The notes under the pieces were generated by a model. It saw nothing but the letters and a program-made list of their open reading frames with translations. It had not been told where the DNA came from and searched no databases. From NCBI GenBank assembly GCA_035525785.1, contig DATLDQ010000149.1:34618-98617 (forward strand): 64,000 nucleotides of DNA, in the 5' to 3' direction. The position numbers were made by a program, and so were the translations under genes. This document shows, piece by piece, positions 46,511 to 55,974 of this stretch (within the stretch, counting starts at the first letter, position 1; every line of letters begins with the position of its first letter). The stretch is from CADEED01 sp035525785. Lineage in GTDB: Bacteria > Pseudomonadota > Gammaproteobacteria > Steroidobacterales > Steroidobacteraceae.

Positions 46511-46538
46511 GCCGCCCAGGTGAGGGTCCCGGTGCAGC
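46511..46538 (-). promoter_or_regulatory. Candidate S6:S18-binding leader motif
   Basis: In the rpsF leader the minus strand can fold GCUGC (46538-46534) with GCGGC (46515-46511), and inside it CCGGG with CCUGG around a 7-nt loop. The sequence CACCG (46534-46530), the conserved part of the S6:S18 autoregulatory RNA motif, lies at the junction. This would allow the S6-S18 complex to repress its own mRNA. The fold was drawn by hand. Confidence 0.5.
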
Positions 46539-46561
46539 AAGGGGGTCAAAATCGGGCGCGA

Positions 46562-46591
46562 AGGATACTCAAGCGGCGCAGGCACTGGCAA
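46562..46591 (-). promoter_or_regulatory. Promoter of the rpsF operon
   Basis: On the minus strand TTGCCA (46591-46586) and TATCCT (46567-46562) are separated by 18 bp. The predicted start of transcription lies about 65 bases before the rpsF ATG, leaving room for the candidate S6:S18 motif. Confidence 0.65.
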
Positions 46592-46638
46592 GGGAAAGCG
46601 GACGCAAAATCCTCGTCGACAGAATGGGTTACCGGACC

Positions 46639-46663
46639 GGCCCGTTTCAGCGGGAAACGGGCC
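46639..46663 (-). terminator. Stem-loop downstream of the yceI gene
   Basis: A perfect 10-bp stem (GGCCCGTTTC at 46639-46648 with its complement at 46654-46663) and 5-nt loop, 14 bp after the stop of the YceI gene. There is no uridine run, so termination strength is uncertain. Confidence 0.5.
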
Positions 46664-46677
46664 TGCCAGGGCCCCGG

Positions 46678-47298
46678 CTACTGTTTTTTCGCCCTGGCCT
46701 TCTCTTCCTTGCCCTTGAGGAAGGCTGCCTGGCCCAGGGCCTCGGCTCCCTGGCAGGTGATCCGCAACGCGATTTCGTCGCTGACCTGCGGCACGAAGGC
46801 ATCGAGCTTGAAGTCCGAGCGCCGGAGCAGGCCGGTAGCATTGAAACCCACGGTGGCGACGCCGGTGCGCGGGTTGTCGCCGAGCTTCAGCACCTGCACG
46901 TGCAGCGTGACGGGCCGCGTGACGTCGCGCACGGTGAGATCGCCGGTGACTTCGAGCTGGTCTTTTGCCATGCCCTTCTCGACGCGCGTGCTCCTGAACG
47001 TGGCCCGGGGGAATTTCGCCACGTCGAAGAAATCTGCCGACTTGAGGTGCTCGTCGAGGTCGGGCACGCCGGTGATCAGGGAGGTCACCGGCAAGGTCAC
47101 CTCGAGCGACGACATCGTGGGCTGCGCCGGGTCGAACTCCAGCACGCCCGTGCCCTGTGCGATCTGCGCGGTGGGATGCGAGAAGCCCAGGTGATCCCAG
47201 CTGATCACGACCTGGGTGTAGTTGGGCTCGAGCGTGTAGGTCGTCGCTAGAACGGGAGTGGCGGCGAGCGTCAGGGCGGCAAGGACGAGGCACTTCAT
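46678..47298 (-). CDS. YceI-family periplasmic protein
   Basis: A 206-residue exported lipocalin-like protein. The signal peptide (about 1-18) ends PVLA, and the domain TTYTLEPNYTQVVISWDHLGFSHPTAQ follows, with DLTVRDVTRPVTLHV and AFVPQVSDEIALRI. YceI proteins bind isoprenoid-type lipids and are induced by base or osmotic stress. A basic C-terminal tail (KEEKARAKKQ) is extra. It lies between the rpsF operon and a divergent membrane regulator gene. Confidence 0.9.
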   Translation of the reverse strand: MKCLVLAALTLAATPVLATTYTLEPNYTQVVISWDHLGFSHPTAQIAQGTGVLEFDPAQPTMSSLEVTLPVTSLITGVPDLDEHLKSADFFDVAKFPRATFRSTRVEKGMAKDQLEVTGDLTVRDVTRPVTLHVQVLKLGDNPRTGVATVGFNATGLLRRSDFKLDAFVPQVSDEIALRITCQGAEALGQAAFLKGKEEKARAKKQ

Positions 47299-47466
47299 GG
47301 GGGCTCCTGGGTTCAAGGTGTCGCGGGTTGCAGGTGTCGGGTGGACGCGAGCACCCTCCCCGGTGCGCGCCGAGAAGTCCTGACGCGGGCTGAGGCTTCG
47401 CTGAAAAGCATCTGAAAAGATCTGAACGCGGCGGAGCCGATCGCGCCGCCGTGCTATATCGCGCCC

Positions 47467-48333
47467 ATGGATCGACTCACCACCATTCCACTGCGCATCG
47501 GCGACTGGCGCCTGGACCCACAGCTCGGCCAGCTCATGCGCGGCGACCAGGTCGAGAAGCTCGAAGCGCGCACGCTCAGGCTGCTCCAGTACCTCGCCGC
47601 CCGCGCGGGCGAAACTGTCAGCATCGAGGAGCTGCTGGACCATGTCTGGTCGGGCGTGGTCGTGACGCAGGATTCGGTGTACCAGGCCGTGACGGCGCTG
47701 CGCCGGCTGCTCGGGGACGACGCGAAGAACCCGCGTTACATCGTGACCGTTCCGCGGCTGGGATATCGGCTGGTGGCGACGGTGAGCCCGTGGATGGATG
47801 ACGCCGCGGTTTATGCCGCAGGCATCGCGAGCGAGGCCGCACCGCGGCAACGGCACAAGCTCAGCGTGGGCGCATCGGTGATCGGCACGGTGCTCGTCGT
47901 GGTGCTGGGCTTCGCATGGTGGCATTCCGCGCGCCTCCCCGCGGCGAGGTCGCTCGCGGTGCTGCCCTTTCTCGATCTCACCACGCAGGCGATGAAGGAA
48001 GAGTACTTCGCGGACGGCCTCACCGAGGAGCTGATCAACCGCCTGAGCAAACTACCGGGCTTCGAGGTGCCCGCGCCGTCGGTGTCGTTCCACTACAAGC
48101 GTTCGAGCCTCTCGCCCGCGCAGATCGCGGACGAGGTGCGCGTGCGTTACCTGCTCGACGGCAGCCTGCGGGAAACGGCGGACGGGTTGCGCATCAGCGC
48201 CCGACTGGTGCGCGCCGAGGATGGCTTCGTGGTCTGGGCGGAGAACTACGATCGACCGAAGGGCGACCGCGTGATGATCCAGGATGACATTGCCGAAGAG
48301 GTTGCCGGCGCGATCAGGAGCTCCGTGAATTGA
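47467..48333 (+). CDS. Membrane-bound ToxR/CadC-type transcriptional regulator
   Basis: A 288-residue protein with an N-terminal OmpR-type winged helix (about 8-104: LEARTLRLLQYLAARAGETVSIEELLDHVW, VYQAVTALRRLLGD, YIVTVPRLGYRLVA), one membrane helix (about 133-152) and a periplasmic domain (about 158-288) of the TolB-N/FlgO-like type found in CadC relatives (LAVLPFLDLTTQAMKEEYFADGLTEELINRLSKLPG). It binds DNA from the membrane. It is divergent from the yceI gene (168 bp apart), a possible target. Confidence 0.88.
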   Translation: MDRLTTIPLRIGDWRLDPQLGQLMRGDQVEKLEARTLRLLQYLAARAGETVSIEELLDHVWSGVVVTQDSVYQAVTALRRLLGDDAKNPRYIVTVPRLGYRLVATVSPWMDDAAVYAAGIASEAAPRQRHKLSVGASVIGTVLVVVLGFAWWHSARLPAARSLAVLPFLDLTTQAMKEEYFADGLTEELINRLSKLPGFEVPAPSVSFHYKRSSLSPAQIADEVRVRYLLDGSLRETADGLRISARLVRAEDGFVVWAENYDRPKGDRVMIQDDIAEEVAGAIRSSVN

Positions 48334-48370
48334 TTCCGCGTCGAACCCCGCGAACCCTTCCCCGGCACCA

Positions 48371-49126
48371 CTAGTTCCGCTGGCGCAAGGCCTCGTAGAG
48401 CAGCATGCCGGTGGCGACCGAGACGTTGAGGCTCTCGACTTCTCCCTGCTGAGGCAGGCGCACAAGGAAATCGCAGGTTTCGCGCGTAAGCTGGCGGAGA
48501 CCGGACCCTTCCGCGCCCATCACGAGCGCGAGGGGGCCCGCGAGATCCGCTTCCTGCGCGAGCTTGGGCGCTTCGGCATCCGCGCCGACGATCCAGAGGC
48601 CGGCGTCCTTGAGCAGGCGCAGCGTGCGAGCGAGGTTCGTGACCACGGCGAGCGGCGTCGTCTCGGCAGCGCCCGCCGCCACTTTCCTCACGGTCGCATT
48701 CAATTGCACGGCGCGGTCCTTCGGGATCACCACGGCCAGCGCGCCGCAGGCATTCGCAGTGCGCAGGCAGGCGCCGAGGTTGTGCGGGTCCTGCACGCCA
48801 TCGAGCACCAGCACGAGCGGCGCGCCTCTTCCTGAAGCAGGCTTCTCGAGCCGCGCGGCGATGCCGGCCAGGAGCTCTTCCTCGTGCCACGGCGCCAGTG
48901 GCTGCACGTCGACGTACACGCCCTGGTGCACGGCGTCGCCGAACAACTGTTTGAAGTGCGCGGCCGATGCCCGCTTGAGGGACTTGCCCGCCTTCTGCGC
49001 CAGCGCCTGGATCTGCGCCACGCGTGGCTCGGCGCGCCCTTCGACGACGGTCACCGCGCTCACGCGCCCGGCATGTCGTTCGAGCAGCGCTCGCACGGCG
49101 TGCAAGCCATAGACCTTCTCGCTCAA
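48371..49126 (-). CDS. rlmB: 23S rRNA (guanosine2251-2'-O)-methyltransferase RlmB
   Basis: A 251-residue SpoU-family enzyme that methylates G2251 in the P loop of 23S rRNA. It has an N-terminal L30e-like substrate domain (VYGLHAVRALLERHAGRV) and a SPOUT domain with LDGVQDPHNLGACLRTANACGA, GAEGSGLRQLT and ESLNVSVATGMLLYE. The start is TTG 49126, directly abutting the rnr stop codon (TGATTG), so translation is coupled to rnr as in E. coli rnr-rlmB. Confidence 0.95.
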   Translation of the reverse strand: MSEKVYGLHAVRALLERHAGRVSAVTVVEGRAEPRVAQIQALAQKAGKSLKRASAAHFKQLFGDAVHQGVYVDVQPLAPWHEEELLAGIAARLEKPASGRGAPLVLVLDGVQDPHNLGACLRTANACGALAVVIPKDRAVQLNATVRKVAAGAAETTPLAVVTNLARTLRLLKDAGLWIVGADAEAPKLAQEADLAGPLALVMGAEGSGLRQLTRETCDFLVRLPQQGEVESLNVSVATGMLLYEALRQRN

Positions 49127-51238
49127 TCAGCTCCCCCGTCCGCGTTTCTTCGGGGCCGATCGAGGCGCTGATTTCCGGTGAGGCGATTTCTGCATCTTGG
49201 GCGCGGGTCCCTGCTCCACTTCCACGAGCGCGAGATCGACCAGGCCTTCGATGGGATTCACGCTGGTGACGATGACGTGCACGCGCGTGCCCATGCCGAG
49301 GCGGCGCTTCAACGTGCGGCCGACCCAAGCGCGTCCGCCGGGTTCCATGACGTATTCGTCGTCGCGCAGATTGTCGATGTGCAGGAGCCCGTCAACGCCC
49401 ACGGCCGTGAGCTGCACGAAGGCGCCGAACTCGACGACGGTGGTGATCAGGCCTTCGAAAGTCTGGCCGATGCGGTCGCGCAGATAGACACACTTGAGCC
49501 ACGCGTTCACGTACCGGTCCGATTCGTCGGCACGCTTCTCGAGCTGCGTGAGCTCGGCGCCGGCGATCGCGAGTTGCGCGCCGTCATACCGCTGGGCATA
49601 CGGATCGGAGTTGGACAGCATGGATCGCAAGGTCCGGTGCACGACGAGGTCAGGATACCGCCGGATCGGGGACGTGAAGTGCGCGTAGTGCCCCAGCGCC
49701 AGGCCGAAGTGCCCGATGTTCTCGGGTTGATAGACGGCCTGCTGCATGGAGCGGACCACCAGCGATTCGAGGAATGGCCGCTGCTCGTCATTCGGAAACC
49801 GATCGGTGATCGCGCGGAAGTCGCGCGGCTGCACGTCTTCGGGTAGTTCGGCCGCGACCCCGAGCGCGTTCAGCGTCTCGAGCAGGACGTTGATCTTCTT
49901 TTCCTCGGGCTTGCCGTGCACGCGGTACAACGTGCCGACCCGCGATTTCTCCAGCTCCTTCGCCACGGCGACGTTGGCGAGGATCATGCATTCCTCGATG
50001 AGCTTGTGCGCCTCGTTGCGCTCGTACATGTAGACACGCTGTATCCGCCCCGCCTCGTCGATGTCGAACTCGGCTTCAGCGGCATCGAACTCGAGCGCAC
50101 CGCGCTTGTGGCGCGCCTTCTGCAATGCGCGGTAGACGTCGAGCAGCGGCAGCAGCCGCTCGGTGAGACCGCCCAGCTCAGCGCGTGCCTCGGGCTTCCC
50201 TTCGAACAGCGCCGCAAAGGCCAGCGTATAGGTCAGCCGCTTCGCCGAGCGCATCACCGCCGGGTAGCAGCGTGATTCGAGCAGCACCCCGGTGCGCGAC
50301 ACGATCATTTCGGACGCGAAGCACAGCCGGTCGACATGGGGCTGCAGCGAGCACAGCACGTTCGACAACGCGAACGGCAGCATCGGGATCACCGTGGTCG
50401 GGAAGTACACGCTGGTGCCACGCTCGCGCGCGCAGGCGTCGAGCGCCGTGCCCCGCCGCACGTAGTAGCTGACGTCCGCGATGGCGACGATGAGCCGGAA
50501 GCCCTTTGCGTGCGGCTCCGCATACACCGCGTCGTCGAAATCCTTGGCGGTTTCGCCGTCGATGGTGACCAGCGGCAGATCGCGCAGATCGACGCGGCGC
50601 GCCGCCTCGGCCGGGTCCACCTCGGTGCCGAAGGTTTCCGCCTCGCGGATCGCCTCGGGCGAGAACTCGCGCGGCAGATCGAAGCGCGCCACGGCGGCTT
50701 CGGTCGCGAGCTCCACCGGCTTCTCCGGATCGAGTCGCTGCGTGACCCGAGCCTGGGGAGTCGAGCCCTGTCCCGCGTATCGCGTGACCGCCGCGATCAC
50801 CCAATCGCCGTGCCGCGCACCGTTGAGATCATTGGGCGCCACCAGGCAGCGCATGCCGACGCGCCTATCGGCCGCGGTGACGAAGGCCGTGCGGCCATGG
50901 ACTTCCAGGGTGCCGACGAAGGCCTTGGTGGCGTGCTCGAGTATCTTTTCGAGCCTGCCGGAATAGCGGCCATCCCGGCCGCGCTCGACCGAGACGCGCA
51001 CGCGGTCGCCGTGCATCACGCCGGCCATCTGCGGCGGCGGCAGGAACACGGACTCCTCCATGCCCTCCACGCGCACGAAGCCAAAGCCGGCGCGATTGGC
51101 GCTGACCACGCCTTCGACCGTCTTGCCTGGCGCGGCCTTCGAGTGTTGGTGGGGACCCGGCGCCGAGGGTCGGCGCGTGTTCCGGGATTCCTGTCGCGGG
51201 TTCTCTCGACGTCCGCGTTTGTCGTTGCTTCTTTTCAA
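49127..51238 (-). CDS. rnr: Ribonuclease R
   Basis: A 703-residue 3'-5' exoribonuclease that degrades structured RNA and acts with tmRNA. It has a basic N-terminal extension, cold-shock domains (about 40-180), an RNB catalytic domain with the DFDDAVYAEP acidic cluster, a C-terminal S1 domain (GQTFEGLITTVVEFGAFVQL) and a basic tail. The only reasonable start is TTG 51238 (MKRSNDKRGRR); no ATG lies near. Shorter than E. coli RNase R (813), mainly at the termini. Confidence 0.95.
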   Translation of the reverse strand: MKRSNDKRGRRENPRQESRNTRRPSAPGPHQHSKAAPGKTVEGVVSANRAGFGFVRVEGMEESVFLPPPQMAGVMHGDRVRVSVERGRDGRYSGRLEKILEHATKAFVGTLEVHGRTAFVTAADRRVGMRCLVAPNDLNGARHGDWVIAAVTRYAGQGSTPQARVTQRLDPEKPVELATEAAVARFDLPREFSPEAIREAETFGTEVDPAEAARRVDLRDLPLVTIDGETAKDFDDAVYAEPHAKGFRLIVAIADVSYYVRRGTALDACARERGTSVYFPTTVIPMLPFALSNVLCSLQPHVDRLCFASEMIVSRTGVLLESRCYPAVMRSAKRLTYTLAFAALFEGKPEARAELGGLTERLLPLLDVYRALQKARHKRGALEFDAAEAEFDIDEAGRIQRVYMYERNEAHKLIEECMILANVAVAKELEKSRVGTLYRVHGKPEEKKINVLLETLNALGVAAELPEDVQPRDFRAITDRFPNDEQRPFLESLVVRSMQQAVYQPENIGHFGLALGHYAHFTSPIRRYPDLVVHRTLRSMLSNSDPYAQRYDGAQLAIAGAELTQLEKRADESDRYVNAWLKCVYLRDRIGQTFEGLITTVVEFGAFVQLTAVGVDGLLHIDNLRDDEYVMEPGGRAWVGRTLKRRLGMGTRVHVIVTSVNPIEGLVDLALVEVEQGPAPKMQKSPHRKSAPRSAPKKRGRGS

Positions 51239-51331
51239 AGTGAGGCGATTCTACCCCGTGGAGTGGTTTGTTCCGACAGACACGTCCGGTTCGCCGCGGC
51301 CACGATGCGGTAAACCCAGGGGAGCAATGCC

Positions 51332-51694
51332 ATGAGCAAGTCAAAGATCTCAGCGCTCGCAATCTGCGCGGTGGCTTCCGTTTCGGGCGCCGCCGATCTC
51401 ACGCTCTACACCGACGGTGAATTCCAGGGCCGACCGCTGAACGTGATCATCGACATGAAGCAGTTGGGCAGCATGAATTTCAACGATCGCGCGTCGTCGG
51501 TGGTTATCGAGAAAGGCGCCTGGGTCCTTTGCACCGACGAGGACTTCTCGGGAAAATGCGTGACGCTCGAGCCCGGCAAGTACGGCTCGCTGCGCGACAT
51601 GGGCCTGGATGACACCATCACCTCGGTGCGGCGCCGCGATGCGATGAGCCCGGGTGTATTCAGCGACGCACAGGCGACCACGCGGGAAAATTGA
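51332..51694 (+). CDS. Secreted beta/gamma-crystallin domain protein
   Basis: A 120-residue protein with a signal peptide of about 20 residues (cut after VSGA) and one complete beta/gamma-crystallin domain made of two Greek-key motifs. Both calcium-binding motifs of the form N/D-N/D-x-x-S/T-S are present: NDRASS (51-56) and DDTITS (93-98). Two cysteines (67, 76) may form a disulfide. Microbial members are calcium-stabilised extracytoplasmic proteins of mostly unknown role. Its stop codon lies inside the 26-bp duplication that carries the tRNA-Leu promoter. Confidence 0.9.
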   Translation: MSKSKISALAICAVASVSGAADLTLYTDGEFQGRPLNVIIDMKQLGSMNFNDRASSVVIEKGAWVLCTDEDFSGKCVTLEPGKYGSLRDMGLDDTITSVRRRDAMSPGVFSDAQATTREN

Positions 51695-51733
51695 CAGCCT
51701 TCGCGGCCCTTTAAAATTGACAGCCTTCGCGGC
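51687..51733. repeat. 26-bp tandem duplication
   Basis: A 21-bp block beginning AAAATTGACAGCC occurs at 51687-51707 and again at 51713-51733, a period of 26 bp. Each copy contains TTGACA. The first copy carries the stop codon of the crystallin gene, and the second supplies the -35 of the tRNA-Leu promoter. Confidence 0.9.
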
Positions 51734-51745
51734 TGTACGTAGATT
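51717..51745 (+). promoter_or_regulatory. tRNA-Leu promoter
   Basis: Consensus TTGACA (51717-51722), 17-bp spacer, TAGATT (51740-51745). Transcription would start near 51752, about 13 bases before the mature 5' end of tRNA-Leu. The upstream copy of TTGACA (51691-51696) has only a poorly spaced TAAAAT (51712-51717). Confidence 0.8.
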
Positions 51746-51764
51746 GCGCCGCTCTTCGCACCCT

Positions 51765-51849
<85 letters not shown>

Positions 51850-51980
51850 ACTGAACTCTTGATTTTCAGTTACTTACCCCTCTGAAACCTTCAGCGACCG
51901 GTCGCATCCTGCTGTGGCGAGGCGCCAGCCTCTGGATCGGGCTCGCCGGTGAACCGGCCGGCGTCCACGCGCACCACGCG

Positions 51981-52643
51981 GTGCAGATTTCACTTCCCTT
52001 TCCACCCGGCCGCCTCCGTATCGCGACTCCCGAGACCGACTGGGTGACTTACGACGCCGCCGCGGTCGCGGCCGATCAGCCCCACGCTTTCGACGCTCGC
52101 GGCTTGCTCATGGCAAGCATCTTCGTGGAGCCTGAATCGCGCGAGGGGCGCCAGCTCCAGGTGTCCTTCGGCGGCCAGGGCGTCCGGGCTGTCGATACGC
52201 GGCCCCTGGCCGCGGAACTCACGGCACTGGCCGGAGGATTCGAACGCGGCGACGGCGACGACAACCTCATGCAGCTCACGCGCTCCGCGATCGGCAAGCT
52301 CGCAGGCTCGACTCCCGCCGCAAACGAGCCGGCCGACGCGCGGATTGCACGCTCCATCGAACTGATACGCGCCCGATTGGGCGGCTCCATCGCCCTCGCG
52401 TCCATCGCCAGGGATGTTCACCTCTCACCTGACCGGTTCCGGCACCTCTTCCTCGAGGAGACTGGCGTTGGGCTGCGGCCCTACGTGCTCTGGTTGCGCC
52501 TCGAGACTTCGCTCGCAGCCTACGTCGCCGGCAGCACGCTCACCGACGCGGCTTTCGCCGGCGGCTTCGCGGACTCCGCTCATTTCTCGCGCACCTTCAA
52601 GCGGATGTTCGGCATCTCGCCGGCCAGCGTCCGGCCCGAATAG
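51981..52643 (+). CDS. AraC-family transcriptional regulator, start uncertain
   Basis: At least 220 residues. The C-terminal 100 residues form the AraC double helix-turn-helix (IALASIARDVHLSPDRFRHLFLEETG, LTDAAFAGGFADSAHFSRTFKRMFGISPASVR). GTG 51981 is the first canonical start, yet the frame upstream (from about 51880) encodes GRILLWRGASLWIGLAGEP and HAHHAVQ, which look like the real beginning of the sensor domain. No ATG, GTG or TTG occurs in that stretch before a stop codon near the tRNA-Leu. Translation may use CTG, or the 5' end may be damaged. The metallothionein-like gene follows 78 bp on. Confidence 0.8.
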   Translation: MQISLPFPPGRLRIATPETDWVTYDAAAVAADQPHAFDARGLLMASIFVEPESREGRQLQVSFGGQGVRAVDTRPLAAELTALAGGFERGDGDDNLMQLTRSAIGKLAGSTPAANEPADARIARSIELIRARLGGSIALASIARDVHLSPDRFRHLFLEETGVGLRPYVLWLRLETSLAAYVAGSTLTDAAFAGGFADSAHFSRTFKRMFGISPASVRPE

Positions 52644-52721
52644 CCGTTTCGTACAAGCCCACCGAGGCGCCGCTCCGTAGATTGGTCCCGTGTTCGAAAC
52701 CCGGTAACCAAGGAGCTTGAA

Positions 52722-52886
52722 ATGAAAGACACGAAACAGAACCTCTGCGCCTGCAACACCTGCGAGCCCGCGAACTGCGGTTGCGGCTGCCAGCAGGCTG
52801 ATGCCGACAAGGCGTGCGCGTGCAATGCGAAGTGCGGCTGCGGCGAACACTGCCGCTGCGCGCAGTGCTCGGAAGCGTCGAAGTGA
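52722..52886 (+). CDS. Metallothionein-like cysteine-rich small protein
   Basis: A 54-residue protein with 13 cysteines and one histidine, starting MKDTKQNLCACNTC and ending CRCAQCSEASK. The cysteines (9, 11, 14, 19, 21, 23, 32, 34, 38, 40, 44, 46, 49) are mostly in Cys-x-Cys and Cys-x2-Cys spacing and fall into two clusters (9-23 and 32-49) separated by an acidic QQADADKA linker, the layout of a two-cluster metal-thiolate protein. A strong ribosome-binding site (AAGGAG) lies 6 bp before the ATG. Its TGA overlaps the GTG of the next gene. It lacks the aromatic and YCS-type features of SmtA/BmtA, so it is not a standard bacterial metallothionein. Metal binding is inferred. Confidence 0.85.
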   Translation: MKDTKQNLCACNTCEPANCGCGCQQADADKACACNAKCGCGEHCRCAQCSEASK

Positions 52887-53998
52887 ATCCCGGAGTCGGA
52901 TCGGGCGGGTGGCGCGCGCTGAGCGCGCTGCTCGCGTTCATTGCGCTTTCCACGCTTCCGGTCCCCGCGTCCGCGGACAGTACGGTGGAACGGGTCCCGG
53001 CCCATGAAGCGCGGGTTGGCCGTGCCCGGCCGGTCATCGCGGTAGTGGGCGAGAACGCTGGCACCGAGCTCACCGATTTCGTCATTCCGTTCGGCATCCT
53101 GAGCCAGTCCAACTCGGCGGAAGTCTTCACGGTCGCGACACATGAAGGCCCCCTCCGGATGTGGCCGGCGCTGCGGATCCAGCCCGACCTCACGATCGCG
53201 TCGTTCGACACGCGGTTCCCAGAAGGCGCCGACTACGTGATCGTTCCGGCCGTCATGACGGACGAGAAAAAACCCACGCTGCTCGTGCGGTGGATCAAAG
53301 CGCAGGCGGACCGCGGCGCGGTCATCGTGAGCATCTGTGATGGCGCATTGACGGTCGCGGCAGCTGGCGTGTTCGAGGGTCGTCGCGCGACGGGTCATTG
53401 GGCGACGCTCGAGCGCCGCAGGCGCGAATATCCCGGTACGGATTGGCGCGAGAACGTCCGCTATGTGGCGGACGGCCGCGCGATTTCCAGCGCGGGCGTG
53501 AGCGCATCGATCCCGCTGTCGCTTGCACTCGTCGAGGCGATCGCAGGACCGGACCGCGCGCACGAAGTGTCCCGGGAAATTGGCGTCCACGACTGGAGCA
53601 GCACGCACGACAGTGGGAAATTCCGCCTCGGCCTCGGCAGCTATTCGCTCGCGATCGGCAACTGGTTGCTGCCGAGCCGCGAGATCGGCCTCGGCATAGA
53701 TCAGAGCGTCGACGAGATTTCGCTGGCCCTGACGGCCGATGCGTTCTCACGCACGTATCGCAGCCGCGCGGTCACGGTCGCCGGCACGCGTGGGCCGGTG
53801 CGCACGCTGCATGGCCTCACCGTGCTGCCGGACCGCATCAAGGGCGAGGACAAACTACCTCGACAGCTTCGTCCAGGTTCCGGAACCGGGCCATCGGCCA
53901 CGGCACTGGATCGCACGCTCGCGGACATTGCCGGAATGTACGGCCGCCGGACGGCAAGCTTCGTGGCGCTGCAGATGGAATATCCGCGGTCCAGATGA
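52883..53998 (+). CDS. Exported DJ-1/PfpI-family protein
   Basis: A 371-residue protein starting at GTG 52883, overlapping the stop of the cysteine-rich gene (GTGA). An N-terminal signal sequence (about 8-32, ending PASA) precedes a DJ-1/PfpI (GATase1-like) domain (about 45-235): VIAVVGENAGTELTDFVIPFGIL, with the nucleophile-elbow cysteine in VSICDGALTVAAAG. The same domain occurs as the sensor half of some AraC regulators, but no helix-turn-helix is present here. The last 130 residues form an additional region of unknown fold. Probably periplasmic. The activity is unknown. Confidence 0.85.
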   Translation: MNPGVGSGGWRALSALLAFIALSTLPVPASADSTVERVPAHEARVGRARPVIAVVGENAGTELTDFVIPFGILSQSNSAEVFTVATHEGPLRMWPALRIQPDLTIASFDTRFPEGADYVIVPAVMTDEKKPTLLVRWIKAQADRGAVIVSICDGALTVAAAGVFEGRRATGHWATLERRRREYPGTDWRENVRYVADGRAISSAGVSASIPLSLALVEAIAGPDRAHEVSREIGVHDWSSTHDSGKFRLGLGSYSLAIGNWLLPSREIGLGIDQSVDEISLALTADAFSRTYRSRAVTVAGTRGPVRTLHGLTVLPDRIKGEDKLPRQLRPGSGTGPSATALDRTLADIAGMYGRRTASFVALQMEYPRSR

Positions 53999-54004
53999 AG
54001 ACGC

Positions 54005-54027
54005 GAGCGGCCGGTCCGCGGCCGCTC
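54005..54027. terminator. Stem-loop between convergent genes
   Basis: An 8-bp GC-rich stem, GAGCGGCC (54005-54012) with GGCCGCTC (54020-54027), and 7-nt loop, between the PfpI-family gene and the histidine kinase gene that converge here. No uridine run. Confidence 0.45.
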
Positions 54028-54034
54028 CGCCGAT

Positions 54035-55960
<1,926 letters not shown>

Positions 55961-55974
55961 GACGCCGGAACCTA

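Noticed and set aside
47299..47925. Long N-terminal extension of the YceI protein in the same frame
   Set aside because: The extension has no protein-like features and would run through the divergent regulator gene. The start at 47298 begins a good signal peptide.
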